Shown here: positions 51,257 through 61,335 of the stretch, piece by piece | Layout: every line of letters starts with the position of its first letter | Numbering within the stretch: position 1 is the first letter of the stretch | Assembly: GCA_006247105.1 (NCBI GenBank) | Contig: CM016925.1 | Coordinates: forward strand, 744,001-808,000 | Direction of reading: 5' to 3' | DNA from: Giardia muris | Taxonomy: Eukaryota; Fornicata; Diplomonadida; Hexamitidae | Length of the DNA stretch: 64,000 nucleotides | Position numbers and translations under genes: made by a program | Notes under the pieces: model-generated | What the model was told of the DNA's origin: nothing | Database searches by the model: none | What the model saw: only the letters and a program-made list of their open reading frames with translations

Positions 51257-54220
51257 TTATGGGCCTTGAGAGTGCTTGATGGGAGAGAGGACTGGGAGGT
51301 TGATACCCGATGAGATCACTCCTGCAGGCCCCAGGGGGTAACTTGGGCTCTCGGACCCAAGTCTTTGACGACGAGATGAGCCGAGTTCATCTTGAGCCTC
51401 ATCCCAAACCCCAGACTTATCGCATAGAAAGACTTGCATATCCATGAGTCCTTGCTCAATGGTTGAAAGAATAGCGTCAGGACTGCTTTCTGGAAGTCCC
51501 TTTGTACTAGAATAAGATGACAAAATGGTTCTCCCTTCTTCCATCAATCTGAGACGTTCATCCTGTTCAATACCATCATGGGAGACCAATGCCCCTAGAA
51601 AGCTTAAGGCTTGTCGCCCAGATGTCGATCCTTCAAAGGGTGCTAACGTCTCAAGTAGTGGGATGCATAAATAGGCTGCTGCATACACCAAAGCAGTCCA
51701 CCCAAAACGACATTCCATATTCTTCTGGTATGGTAATAGGATCGTTACGACCTCGAGATATGGACGAAGACAACTTAAAGGAAGATTTGAGGCCGTACAT
51801 ACAGCACACATCAATGCCGTCCACCCATTCACCATCACAAGGTTGGATTGGACTGGAGCAAGAAGGCGTGTGGCAACGACGTTTCCCACAACGGCCGCCG
51901 TTATCAACGCGGTCTTTCCTGACCGTGGCTCTTGATATCGTCCCTCATATTGAAGTAGAGTCTCTATGATCGACGTCTGAGCAGCTGAAAAGGTAGGCTC
52001 ATTCAGCCTATAGGTACGACGCTGACCGCTTGAAAACGGGGTTCTTGCTCTCCCTTGTGCAGAAGGGATCGTCGTTTGCGACATGTCAGAATACCGAAGG
52101 GCAAATACGTTATTGTTCAAGGGCGTACTGCTACTGAGCCGTGTACTTCCACGAGATGAGGCTCGTGACTTCCCATTGATCGGCATCACGGCAAGACATA
52201 GTGCTGTGGCCTTACAAAAGGAGATGTGGGTATCCAGAAACGGTGTAGTCATTAATGCTTCATGTGGTGCAAGAATTCTGACGGCATCTTCGATTCCTAG
52301 ACGAGCTGCGATGTGAATTGCAGCAAGTCCATGCTGGGTCGTTCGCCGTAATTCGTGCTGAAAGAGATTGAAGAGAACAAGATACTTTGAACGAATCACT
52401 TCCATCAAGCAAGTTAACCCAGTTTTCTGTGAGACAACCTCCTCTTCTAGGGTTATCTTTTGTGCTATCATGATCGCATTCCTCACACTCTTTGCCTCTT
52501 CGCTTTCATTTGATCCAGAGTTTGGCCAAATTAGATGAAGTTGAACACTTTTTTTCACGAGCATGTCGAAGTCGTGTATTGCTAGTGTACCCGCTGAGAT
52601 GCCTCTTGGAGTTGCGTATCGAGCCTCATAAGGGATCAGAATCCCAACTATTTCTAGATTCTGAGCCTCAATGGCATGCATTAACGCAGTATAACCCTTA
52701 TCGTCAACGAGGAGTTGCTCTGATTCTACAAGAAGTTCTACAGCGTCTTTTGCTCCAGCTTGGACCGCTAGCATCAATGCTGTCTTCCCCTGTGGGCCTC
52801 GAATACATCCTTCTAGAGGAAGTAGCGTCTTGACCATTCCGACGCTATTTTGCTTCGCTGCCAGCATAAGCGCTGTCGTTCCATCCAATAAAGCGATGCA
52901 GACCTCCTCGCGAAACTTGCGCGCCTTCTTCACGTCATTCTTGAGGGCACAGTCCATGAGCCTAGTAAGAGAAGGGACTCTTTTGTTCGCTTCTTTGAAG
53001 GTTTTAAAAGCTTGGCGTTGTTGATCGGAGACATGAGAAGAAGCTGGGTCAAGTCCGACATGAGTGTTTGTGAAACGCTTTTCCTTTGAGAAGATTGGGA
53101 CGGAACTCGCCCCGTTCTTATTTAGAGCTACCTCTTGCATGTAATTGTCCCTCTTGAGGGCATCACAACGGAACTCAATATCCTTCAGCTCGGATGCGGT
53201 GGAATACTTCAACTTCCGCATCACCCGATATGTCCCTAGGCTCATCCCATCTGGTCCTCCCTTTGCATCCATTCTTCTTCTATGCAACTCCAATTCACGA
53301 AGGACTCTTTGGACCCGTTGATTGGAGAATAAATCGTTGATGGTAGGACGAGATTCGAAGTCAAGCATCTTGCGTACGAACTGATCAAGCTCGTTGGAAT
53401 AAAGCGTAGCATCTAATGGCTGGATAAATAGCTCATCACGGAACGTACCAGTATCACGTTTGTTAGTATGTGATCTATTATCTGTGAAGGGTTTCTGTAA
53501 CATGGATAGCTCATATAATACGATTCCAAGACCCCAGGTGTCCGTAGATTCGTTTATGATGCCGTTAGCATAAAGCTCTGGCGAGAAGGCTATGATGTTG
53601 TCAACCCTTGCCGTCTTCAACAGTACCTTCAACTGTTCGCGGCAAATAACACCGGGAACTAACTTGATCTCAAAAGGGAGGCCCTCAACGTCCTTCGCAC
53701 AAAGAGTATCGATGACTTGGTCCAAGGGCTTCTTTGTATCGCAAAGGACAAAGGCGGGACGCAGATAGCAATGGGGGTGACATGTGTTTGATAAAAGACT
53801 GCTTTTTGCTTCAATAATATCTCGACGGGGTAGATTCAAGTACGCTAACCCTTCAATGAGTTCCCCCGCAATATACCAGATACTTTGTTCCGAAAGGCGC
53901 TGTTTCCGCTCTATCAACCTTGCAATGATGGTATTAAGAGTAAAAGGAGCACTAGAGACGTAAAGGAAACTCTTCTGTGCTTGGTCTGCATGACGGATAT
54001 CCAAGCATTCGGCCACACGTGGATGACTGATCGAGTAGTACGTACGTGCAAGTCCAAGGAACGTGGTATAATCGATTGGAGGTTGGGTCGCGAAGTTCAG
54101 AATCCAACAAAAGGCCTCTCCCGTCCCATCCACCCGCGCGACCCGGTATAGTGGCTCGTCGACCCCGTTGTCCAAGAAGGCAAGAAAGCGATAAGGACCA
54201 TTAAACTGTATCTCTGTCAT
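51257..54220 (-). CDS. NEK-like pseudokinase with ankyrin repeats
   Basis: 987 residues. The kinase-like domain (~1-310) keeps a recognisable C-lobe (FSPELYANGIINESTDTWGL, GIVLYELSMLQKPF), but the catalytic loop is HCYLRP in place of HRDLKP and no DFG is visible; the region between catalytic loop and activation segment carries an insert. A basic linker follows, then ankyrin repeats from ~415 to ~880, interrupted by a Ser/Thr-rich spacer, and a disordered C-terminus. A scaffold role is inferred. The start follows cttaaaacg. Confidence 0.82.
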   Translation of the reverse strand: MTEIQFNGPYRFLAFLDNGVDEPLYRVARVDGTGEAFCWILNFATQPPIDYTTFLGLARTYYSISHPRVAECLDIRHADQAQKSFLYVSSAPFTLNTIIARLIERKQRLSEQSIWYIAGELIEGLAYLNLPRRDIIEAKSSLLSNTCHPHCYLRPAFVLCDTKKPLDQVIDTLCAKDVEGLPFEIKLVPGVICREQLKVLLKTARVDNIIAFSPELYANGIINESTDTWGLGIVLYELSMLQKPFTDNRSHTNKRDTGTFRDELFIQPLDATLYSNELDQFVRKMLDFESRPTINDLFSNQRVQRVLRELELHRRRMDAKGGPDGMSLGTYRVMRKLKYSTASELKDIEFRCDALKRDNYMQEVALNKNGASSVPIFSKEKRFTNTHVGLDPASSHVSDQQRQAFKTFKEANKRVPSLTRLMDCALKNDVKKARKFREEVCIALLDGTTALMLAAKQNSVGMVKTLLPLEGCIRGPQGKTALMLAVQAGAKDAVELLVESEQLLVDDKGYTALMHAIEAQNLEIVGILIPYEARYATPRGISAGTLAIHDFDMLVKKSVQLHLIWPNSGSNESEEAKSVRNAIMIAQKITLEEEVVSQKTGLTCLMEVIRSKYLVLFNLFQHELRRTTQHGLAAIHIAARLGIEDAVRILAPHEALMTTPFLDTHISFCKATALCLAVMPINGKSRASSRGSTRLSSSTPLNNNVFALRYSDMSQTTIPSAQGRARTPFSSGQRRTYRLNEPTFSAAQTSIIETLLQYEGRYQEPRSGKTALITAAVVGNVVATRLLAPVQSNLVMVNGWTALMCAVCTASNLPLSCLRPYLEVVTILLPYQKNMECRFGWTALVYAAAYLCIPLLETLAPFEGSTSGRQALSFLGALVSHDGIEQDERLRLMEEGRTILSSYSSTKGLPESSPDAILSTIEQGLMDMQVFLCDKSGVWDEAQDELGSSRRQRLGSESPSYPLGPAGVISSGINLPVLSPIKHSQGP

Positions 54221-54249
54221 CGTTTTAAGAGACGGAGAAGAAAAGGACT
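54221..54249. promoter_or_regulatory. 29-bp bidirectional promoter
   Basis: The spacer cgttttaagagacggagaa and following bases lie between the ankyrin pseudokinase (minus) and the 5-phosphatase (plus). The TTTTAA run serves the minus gene and gaagaaaaggact the plus gene. Confidence 0.4.
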
Positions 54250-56322
54250 ATGGATACGGTCTTCGATTATTCCCAACTGAAGCTTGGGATCATGACCTTC
54301 AACGTGAAGGAACGAGAGCCCAACGCTCAAATCGCGCGACAGATCGCGGCGGGGACCGCCTTGGCTGATCTTGTCATCCTTGGGTTTCAAGAGATCGATA
54401 TGTCCATTGGTGCAAATACGCGCAAGTCCAAGAGGATTACGAAGTGGGAGACCTTACTTGATGATGAGTTTGTCAAGACAAAGGGTACACAGAAGTATGT
54501 CAGGCTTGCTAGTCATTACATGATGGGGATCGTGACCATCATCTACACAACCCTTGAGTTGCTCAAACGTATGCACGACATAGAGGTGTCTAGTGTTTGC
54601 ATGGGAGCTGGGAAGATCTTCGGGAATAAGGGTGGGATTGCTGTTTCTCTTTGTATCGACTCCACTTCTTACTTGTTTCTGAACTGTCATCTTCTTCATG
54701 GTGAGGAGGGTGATGATCTAGCTAAACGCCTTTCCCAGCTCGACAACTTCTTTAATCAAACCTCCACTACATTATGCTCATTACGTTCCAGTGGTGATTC
54801 ACGTTTAGCTGTCGAACAATTCAATGATACTCGTGGTTTGCAGACCCTGAACCTCATGACTCGTGATCCTTCTCTTCTCTGTCGAACTAATCATGAAGGC
54901 TTACCAATCTTCGATTCCTACGACTATATTGTCCTTCTTGGTGATTTGAACTTCCGTGTGGATAAACTTACACGAATTGACCAGCTTGAAACCCAAATGC
55001 TCAGTGATAAGTTCATTCTTAAGTCAAACGGTTTTGAAGAGCCTCGAATGGTCTTCCCACCCACTTATAAATACGATCGGAATGGTAGCCTCAATCCGGA
55101 ACGAGAGCCCTCGTGGCCAGATCGAATCCTCATCTCAAAGCGGTACTCAAATCTCAGCACTAACTTCCTTTCCTATACCTCTCTTCAGGAATCTAACTTC
55201 TCTGATCATAAAGCCGTCTTCCAGGTCGTTGAGCTCTCTTGTCGAACTCTCTCCCCTGAGCGCTTCCATGATGGCCTAAGATCTTATTGTGCAGATTGGG
55301 ATGCTAAGACACTTGAACTCAACCCAGTACTCAAATATTTGCAGAACGGTGAGACCTCTCTATCCCTTCTCTCCGTTAGCTCAAATAGTGTTGAGAACTC
55401 GGTTGTACTCAGGTTTGAGATAGTTTGTGGCCAATCCTTGGTCCCATACCTCATCATAGATATTACTGGCGCTGATGATGACATCTTCAGCAAGAACATC
55501 ATATCGAAGGCCAAAGTGATGATTTGTAAGGGCTCTAGTGATACTCAGACGGTCACCCGTAGTTCTCATGGTGGAACATTAGCACACCTCACCGCAGAAG
55601 TCACCGTTGACATTAAGGTCCGAAAGCTTTGCAAATATCTGCAACGAATCTACTCACTTAAGGGCGCTCGAGAACTTCTAGGGAGAGACCTTCGAATCCC
55701 TTTGATCGCATCCGTAACTTCGAGCAACCCCGATTCTTTCTTTTACACTGATGCGAACGTTGACTTCTCATTCCGAGTTCGAGACCATCTCTTCTTCTAT
55801 TCGGGACTTCCAGATGAGTTGCTGAAAGTTCCTCCCACTCATGTGAGTTTATCAACCTTCGACGTTCTACATGAGCCTGTACTCGATACGCCTACAGAAG
55901 GAGCTCTCCGTCACCATGCAGTGCTTACTTGTACGGAGCCTCTCGTCTTCCCAATCATTGCAACCCTTCTTAAGAAAGCCCCCTCCTTTGAAACCATTCG
56001 TTCCCTCCATGAGGCTCTAATGAGCCGCATCGCCGTCATTGATTGCTCAATACTAGAAGAAGGCACATCTGCTACTGCCACGATTAGATCAAAGCTAGAG
56101 CAATATCGTTCTGGCAATGAAGGAGAGATGACCATTGCCGCAAACGTCACGGAAGTATTGCGATACATGGTTTATGTACGAGATTATGACCCCAGCCTTT
56201 ATCAAAGCACGGTGGCGGCCGTGGCGAGTGCCCTCTTCCGCCTCAGCCGCGATAGTCTTCCCTGGGACACGTTCTGCCCGGAACTCGTCACCTCAGCGGT
56301 CGAGGGGGAGTCAACGAACTAG
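54250..56322 (+). CDS. inositol polyphosphate 5-phosphatase (OCRL/INPP5B-like)
   Basis: 690 residues. The catalytic domain (~1-335) has the family motifs: LVILGFQEID, GNKGGIAVSL, FLNCHLLHGEE, LLGDLNFRVD, SWPDRILISKR and NFSDHKAVFQ. It removes the 5-phosphate from PI(4,5)P2 or related lipids. The ~350 residues that follow look like a beta domain and then a helical domain, matching the ASH plus RhoGAP-like tail of OCRL/INPP5B, though that part is weak. The stop overlaps the opposing gene's stop by two bases. Confidence 0.88.
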   Translation: MDTVFDYSQLKLGIMTFNVKEREPNAQIARQIAAGTALADLVILGFQEIDMSIGANTRKSKRITKWETLLDDEFVKTKGTQKYVRLASHYMMGIVTIIYTTLELLKRMHDIEVSSVCMGAGKIFGNKGGIAVSLCIDSTSYLFLNCHLLHGEEGDDLAKRLSQLDNFFNQTSTTLCSLRSSGDSRLAVEQFNDTRGLQTLNLMTRDPSLLCRTNHEGLPIFDSYDYIVLLGDLNFRVDKLTRIDQLETQMLSDKFILKSNGFEEPRMVFPPTYKYDRNGSLNPEREPSWPDRILISKRYSNLSTNFLSYTSLQESNFSDHKAVFQVVELSCRTLSPERFHDGLRSYCADWDAKTLELNPVLKYLQNGETSLSLLSVSSNSVENSVVLRFEIVCGQSLVPYLIIDITGADDDIFSKNIISKAKVMICKGSSDTQTVTRSSHGGTLAHLTAEVTVDIKVRKLCKYLQRIYSLKGARELLGRDLRIPLIASVTSSNPDSFFYTDANVDFSFRVRDHLFFYSGLPDELLKVPPTHVSLSTFDVLHEPVLDTPTEGALRHHAVLTCTEPLVFPIIATLLKKAPSFETIRSLHEALMSRIAVIDCSILEEGTSATATIRSKLEQYRSGNEGEMTIAANVTEVLRYMVYVRDYDPSLYQSTVAAVASALFRLSRDSLPWDTFCPELVTSAVEGESTN

Positions 56323-58979
56323 AGTCCTAAGGATTGACAGAAACGGAGGAAGTCACCTGGAGAGGCGAATGAGCGGGGAAGGTTTCCGCGTAAATCTGGG
56401 CGCTTCGCTTCTTTCTGGGCGAGCTTCTCAATGCAGTCTCTGTGCTGACCCTTGATCGCGTATATTAGCGCCGTGTACCCGGTCTCCTTCTCAAAGACAT
56501 GTGCGTTCCGGCCGGCTTCAAGGTTGCGTAAGACGGCCACAATATCTGCATGTCCTGCCATCGCGGCTATCATAAGTGCTGTCTGTCCACGTCGATTACA
56601 AAGGCCCTTCTCCGAGGACGCAAGAACTCTGACACAGTTCCGTTGACCAGCTCGTGCGGCAATCATAAGTGCCGTTTCGTTATCACTGTTCCGTAATCCC
56701 TTTTCGTCACTTACAAGCATCTGACAGATCTCCGCATTCCCCTTCTGAGCGGCTATCATTAGGGCAGTATATCCTTGGGCATTGTGTAGTCCCTTCTGAG
56801 TATCTAGACAGACGAACGCTTGAACCAAGTCATTAGAGTCTGCGGCAAGCATGAGGTTAGTTGTCGTCCCCTCAACCGCGATTCCTTCCAGTGGTGGCCT
56901 TCCACCCTCGTATGGCAGAAGAGTCCGTGCAATAGAGTAGTGATTGGCGAGGAGTGCAAGATGGAGAGCAGTGTACCCGTTACATGTCTGGAACCCCGCC
57001 TCGTGGCGTGCCAAAAAGCGAACCGCATGCTCGTTATTCTTTAGGGCCGCAATCATCAGCGCCGTAAGCCCTACGTTGCTCTGCTTCCCGAAGTCTGCCT
57101 CATACTCATTGAAATCGATGACGGACCGGCAGTTTGTGAGACGAGGTTGCTTTGTGTTGCAAATCGCTTCCATCAGCCGTGTATACCCATGCTCCCCCGC
57201 ATGAATCACAACGTCTGAAAGGGTATCAAACTTCTGAAGCAAACGGTCAGCAGCCGTGAGCTCTGACCGTAGACGGATGAGTTGATTCGGTAACATCACC
57301 TCCGTTGTGCGATCCCAGGTCGGAGATGTTCGAAACTGAGGAGAAGGAGTCCGATGACTCTTTGATGAACGAGCAGATGAGAGACGGCGGTGAGGGACCG
57401 CTGGCGCCCGAAGATATGGCTCAGAAGTAAAGTTGGTGACCGTTGGCGTTGCGTCTCTATCAGAATAGCCCTGATCGATGACAGGCTCCGGAGCTTTTCG
57501 CGGTTTATGAGAGAGCTCCGTGTAAGGTAATGGAGAGGCGTCAGTAACGCTAATGGTGCGGTATAGCGTTGCAATGAGGTCGTCGCGCTCCTGGATTTTC
57601 CCTTGAAGTGCCTCGACCTTTAGGTTTAAGGCCTCAAGTTCCCGTTTGTGTGCCTCAAGCGTATTCTGGATATCAACCGTTGCACGGTTCTGAGTCACGC
57701 GGAGCGCCTCCTCAGCCGTCTTCTTCTCGCGCTGCACGTTCTGGAGCTGCGTCATGACAACCTGGAACTCGGTGCGGAGGCAGGTGAGCGATGTGCGTAG
57801 ATTCGTTGTTTCTTGGGTAAGAGGTGGAGAAGTCTTCAGGTGCGAGAGTTCACCCTCGAGTGCTTGAATGATTTCCTTACTTGCTGCTAACTCGCCATTG
57901 AGTGTGCGTACCTCGTTACTTAGCTGCGCCACAACATCGTTTAGCTCTATCATGCGTTCTGATGAATCTGGTTGTTCGGAACCACTCTTTTCGTTTAACT
58001 TCCGCAGAAGTTCCTCGTTTGCTAATCGAAGGTCTTCATTCTCGGACTTCAGAACTGAAATCGCCTCTGTTCGAGTGCAGGTTGATAGGCGTAATGGATT
58101 GAGGTTGGGGCCTTCTTGCCCCACAGGCACCTGGGAGTCTTCCTCGATATAGGACTCCGGAACCTGCAACCCCGTATGTCGACAAGCCTGTTGATGGACC
58201 AATACGACGGAGGGAAAGCGACCTTCGTGTCCAAGGAACAACGTAATAAGCAAGGCCTGGAGAGAGCCAGAAAGCCCATTGAGAGAAGATATATGACTGC
58301 GGAGTTGATCCTCAGTGTAGTTCGCCGTTTCACAAGTCTGATGAGTGCACAAGAAATAAATGATCTGCGCGAGCTGCGGGACAACAATGCTATCAATTGT
58401 GACGTCTTCGTCACTCACAAGTAGATCCTTCGCCAAAGAATCTGCTCGACGATCTAGCTTGGCCACCTTCAACGAAGCTGTCCCAGGACCCGGTGGCTGA
58501 AGCTGGTAGCAATATAAGTCATTGAACTCCGGTATGACAATGTTCCCGGCCGTATCAACGAAAACAGTGAAGACAGACAAGTGTCGCAAGAGCAGAGCTC
58601 TTCTCTTAGTGGGCAGGCACCCTCCCAAATAGATGACAAGAGAGGTGAGCTGGAGAAGGAGCCCCCAGACGCTTGCCTCTGTCGGTGGACTATGTCCAGT
58701 CGCTTCCGCTAGTGGAATCGCATGAATAGGCTCATACACGAGGTGCAAGGCACCCCGCTCGGAGACCCGTTCAATTGGACGGCGTATGGCCGGGTGTGTA
58801 AGGGCGCAGACGAGGTCGGTCCGCGCAATGGCACGTTTGTGCTCCTGTGGGTCATCAAACAAGGAAGGCCAGACGTACGTGATAATAGTCACGAGGTTCC
58901 CATCGGGCCCTCGCGTGTATGGGGCGTAGACCCCCTTTGCCTCCACTGCCTCGAAGAGATCAGCAAGAGGCGGAGTCAT
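56319..58979 (-). CDS. degenerate kinase / coiled-coil / ankyrin protein
   Basis: 886 residues. The N-terminal ~260 have kinase-lobe texture (LLLQLTSLVIYLGGCLP, TVFVDTAGNIVIPEFND) without catalytic Lys, HRD or DFG. A coiled coil covers ~310-480 (LKSENEDLRLANEELLRKLN). A Ser/Pro linker follows, and about nine ankyrin repeats run from ~590 to the end (GLTALMIAALKNNEHAVRFL). It is another Giardia NEK-ankyrin scaffold, more decayed than the other two. The start follows gggagtaaaaa. Confidence 0.78.
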   Translation of the reverse strand: MTPPLADLFEAVEAKGVYAPYTRGPDGNLVTIITYVWPSLFDDPQEHKRAIARTDLVCALTHPAIRRPIERVSERGALHLVYEPIHAIPLAEATGHSPPTEASVWGLLLQLTSLVIYLGGCLPTKRRALLLRHLSVFTVFVDTAGNIVIPEFNDLYCYQLQPPGPGTASLKVAKLDRRADSLAKDLLVSDEDVTIDSIVVPQLAQIIYFLCTHQTCETANYTEDQLRSHISSLNGLSGSLQALLITLFLGHEGRFPSVVLVHQQACRHTGLQVPESYIEEDSQVPVGQEGPNLNPLRLSTCTRTEAISVLKSENEDLRLANEELLRKLNEKSGSEQPDSSERMIELNDVVAQLSNEVRTLNGELAASKEIIQALEGELSHLKTSPPLTQETTNLRTSLTCLRTEFQVVMTQLQNVQREKKTAEEALRVTQNRATVDIQNTLEAHKRELEALNLKVEALQGKIQERDDLIATLYRTISVTDASPLPYTELSHKPRKAPEPVIDQGYSDRDATPTVTNFTSEPYLRAPAVPHRRLSSARSSKSHRTPSPQFRTSPTWDRTTEVMLPNQLIRLRSELTAADRLLQKFDTLSDVVIHAGEHGYTRLMEAICNTKQPRLTNCRSVIDFNEYEADFGKQSNVGLTALMIAALKNNEHAVRFLARHEAGFQTCNGYTALHLALLANHYSIARTLLPYEGGRPPLEGIAVEGTTTNLMLAADSNDLVQAFVCLDTQKGLHNAQGYTALMIAAQKGNAEICQMLVSDEKGLRNSDNETALMIAARAGQRNCVRVLASSEKGLCNRRGQTALMIAAMAGHADIVAVLRNLEAGRNAHVFEKETGYTALIYAIKGQHRDCIEKLAQKEAKRPDLRGNLPRSFASPGDFLRFCQSLGL

Positions 58980-58982
58980 TTT

Positions 58983-59750
58983 TTACTCCCCAACCGCTGT
59001 TCCAAAGCCAGTCATCCTACAATGGAAGAGTCCAGCACCCAGGAGGAAGCTTAGGCCAGCCATCCCACCTAGAATCACCTCGGTGCGATGCTTCAGACAG
59101 TACTTGGCGACGGGATCGTACACCTTCACCCTTAGGACTCGCGCATGCTTGCGAATGAAATACACTGCAGGATGCTCATAACGGATCTCGCTCAACTTGA
59201 AATCATGAGTGTAACGCTGACCGTAATTAGCAAGCCCGGTCTCGGTAGCTTGGATGAGGCAGGAATAACATGCCCCATCATATGCTCCAAGAGAATAGGA
59301 AATGAGTTCTTCAACACACATCTCACAAGTCTCAGTTGGCATAAGCTCTCCAGTCTCGAAAAGTGTCCTTAAACATGTGTTGCAGTTCTCATTAGCCAGT
59401 AAGAACTCCAGCTCATGACCTCGGCAGCGCTCACATGGATCGGCATATGGGGCGAGGGAGTGTTCACGATATAACCGCACACATCCAGTGCAGACCTGAT
59501 TGCCGATGCTGTCCTCGAAGTATCGGTACTCGGAGATGCAGGCTGAGCAGACGTCGGTGAAGAGCCCAAAGGTGCTTGGACGATAGATCATGAGCTCACT
59601 TGGCTTGTCCGCCAAGCTGCACTTCAGCATGTCAACGGCAAAGCGGCGAACTCCGCGCGTCAAGAGCGAGTCGAGCCTGAGGGCGTCCTCCTTCGAACGG
59701 AGGGATACCTGAGAGGCCATGGCGGCAAGTACAAGTGCAGATGCAAACAT
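58983..59750 (-). CDS. secreted or membrane CxxC-rich protein
   Basis: 255 residues. The N-terminus MFASALVLAAMASQ is a plausible short signal peptide. The middle has repeated CxxC motifs (CSAC, CTGC, CERC, CNTC, CEMC, CYSC) as in Giardia cysteine-rich surface proteins. A C-terminal membrane segment (VILGGMAGLSFLLGAGLF) is followed by HCRMTGFGTAVGE, not the CRGKA tail of variant surface proteins. It may be a related ER or surface membrane protein, or a zinc-binding luminal protein. The start codon lies 2 bases from the divergent start at 59753. Confidence 0.7.
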   Translation of the reverse strand: MFASALVLAAMASQVSLRSKEDALRLDSLLTRGVRRFAVDMLKCSLADKPSELMIYRPSTFGLFTDVCSACISEYRYFEDSIGNQVCTGCVRLYREHSLAPYADPCERCRGHELEFLLANENCNTCLRTLFETGELMPTETCEMCVEELISYSLGAYDGACYSCLIQATETGLANYGQRYTHDFKLSEIRYEHPAVYFIRKHARVLRVKVYDPVAKYCLKHRTEVILGGMAGLSFLLGAGLFHCRMTGFGTAVGE

Positions 59751-59752
59751 TT
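59751..59752. promoter_or_regulatory. 2-bp spacer between divergent start codons
   Basis: CATttATG: the minus start (59748-59750) and plus start (59753-59755) are separated by TT only. Initiator sequence for each gene must lie inside the other's first codons (gcaaac and actcataa). Confidence 0.45.
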
Positions 59753-61327
59753 ATGAGTGGCATTCACGAATTCCGCGAAGGAGAGCTGATCCACCTGGCT
59801 CCGTACATCTGCGTCTTCGGGACATACTGCAAGCGGCGGTGGATTGGTCGCGAACTCCTGAGCGTCCTCGTTGCGGAGTTCGTCGAGTTCGATGCGAAGG
59901 GCTATATGAGAGCGGCTAGAGAAGGACGAGTTCTCGTATTACGTAAAAGGCATATCCATGCCTTTCTTCAACCGACTGGAGAGCCCCCAACGAAGACGAA
60001 TATGCGAGTCGATAGATACACACAGGATATTGGTACATTCGTTCTCTGTGACTCCGACCTGATCTTACACTTGATGCATCGTCATGAACCACCCATAATC
60101 GGATCGCTAAATGTTATAGAACAAGGGAATCAGATATTCTGTGTGAAACCCTCTAGTATCCCCATCCATCCTTGTGGGCGTTATCGGTTTCAATCGGTCA
60201 ACGAGAAGCTTACCAGGATGGGGTATAACGGGCTCCGTGCTTGTAACCGTCTGGACAAGTTGGTATCGGGCCTAGTTATTCTGGCACGGTCGGCACAAGA
60301 CGCCGAAGAGAAACGGGTAATGGCTGCTGCGCGTTCGGGGACAAAGGTGTACCTAGCGCGTACAATAGGACAACACAGTGGTCTCAAACTGGTCTGGGCC
60401 CCGCTTGGGATTACTATCGGTAATAACTCGACTGCACGGACCGTATATCCGTCTTCACATGACGCTCTATTACCAAAGGAGAGGTACGCACGGTTTCAGG
60501 AGCTATATCTCACCGCTTCAGGACGTTACGATGTTTTCGATGACTATCTCCTATTCCCTTCTATTGATGACTTCAAACAACATATCGATAACGATAAGCA
60601 GCTTGTGGAACTACTTCGGATGCAGGTGGGAAGTTACAAGGGCAGTTCCGAGATCGAAGAGCACCAAACAGCGTTATCAATCATCTTTTACCTACCAGGA
60701 TCTCAGAGTGTCAATTCCACTCTTGCGCTCTGTATTCCGGTCACAGGGCGCACTCATCAACTACGACTTCATCTTCAGTATGCAGGAAGCCCGATTATTG
60801 ACGACCCATGCCATGGAGGTTTACCAGAACATCTTCAACTCATTAGAACAGTTCCCTCGGCCACTCTCCTGGCGAAGATGTTGGACTGCAACCCATATAC
60901 GAGTGAGGCATATGTTGACTTAATTGTTGAGAAGATCAAGGAATGTCATAGAGATCCGAACAAACAGCTTGATATATCCTGCATCCGAGAGGAGTTGGTT
61001 GACATTCATCGTTCCTGTCAAAGGACTTGGACCTGTGACACGTGTCTTTCGTTACAAGAGGAAGTTCTTTCAACCACCGAACCATTCGATTCGAGCCTAA
61101 TTCACTTCAACGAGGACCATGGTTCCTATAACATTCGTCCTACAATGGTCAAGAACTACATGTTCAAGGCCATCAGTCTTCATGCCTATAGTTACATCGG
61201 AGAGACAGAGCTCTTTACCGAGCTCCCGGTTTTTACTAAGAGCACATTGAGTGTAACGGAAGATATCCTGCAGTCCTTTTGTCGTGCCCTTGCGTCTTTG
61301 AAGTTGAAGTTACTGATGGACGAGTAA
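59753..61327 (+). CDS. RluA-family RNA pseudouridine synthase
   Basis: 524 residues. The catalytic core has the motif NRLDKLVSGLVILA with Asp168 and the second motif VTGRTHQLRLHLQYAGSPII near residue 330. An N-terminal region (~1-100) precedes a strand-rich segment (IHPCGRYRFQSVNEKL). The gap between the two motifs (~160 residues) is about double the usual, so an insert is present. PUS9/RIB2-like enzymes of this type modify tRNA U32. An ATG at 59735 inside the divergent gene is less likely than 59753. Confidence 0.82.
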   Translation: MSGIHEFREGELIHLAPYICVFGTYCKRRWIGRELLSVLVAEFVEFDAKGYMRAAREGRVLVLRKRHIHAFLQPTGEPPTKTNMRVDRYTQDIGTFVLCDSDLILHLMHRHEPPIIGSLNVIEQGNQIFCVKPSSIPIHPCGRYRFQSVNEKLTRMGYNGLRACNRLDKLVSGLVILARSAQDAEEKRVMAAARSGTKVYLARTIGQHSGLKLVWAPLGITIGNNSTARTVYPSSHDALLPKERYARFQELYLTASGRYDVFDDYLLFPSIDDFKQHIDNDKQLVELLRMQVGSYKGSSEIEEHQTALSIIFYLPGSQSVNSTLALCIPVTGRTHQLRLHLQYAGSPIIDDPCHGGLPEHLQLIRTVPSATLLAKMLDCNPYTSEAYVDLIVEKIKECHRDPNKQLDISCIREELVDIHRSCQRTWTCDTCLSLQEEVLSTTEPFDSSLIHFNEDHGSYNIRPTMVKNYMFKAISLHAYSYIGETELFTELPVFTKSTLSVTEDILQSFCRALASLKLKLLMDE

Positions 61328-61335
61328 GTATAAAT

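Noticed and set aside
58983..59750. Call of variant surface protein
   Set aside because: The tail is not CRGKA and CxxC content is modest for a VSP.
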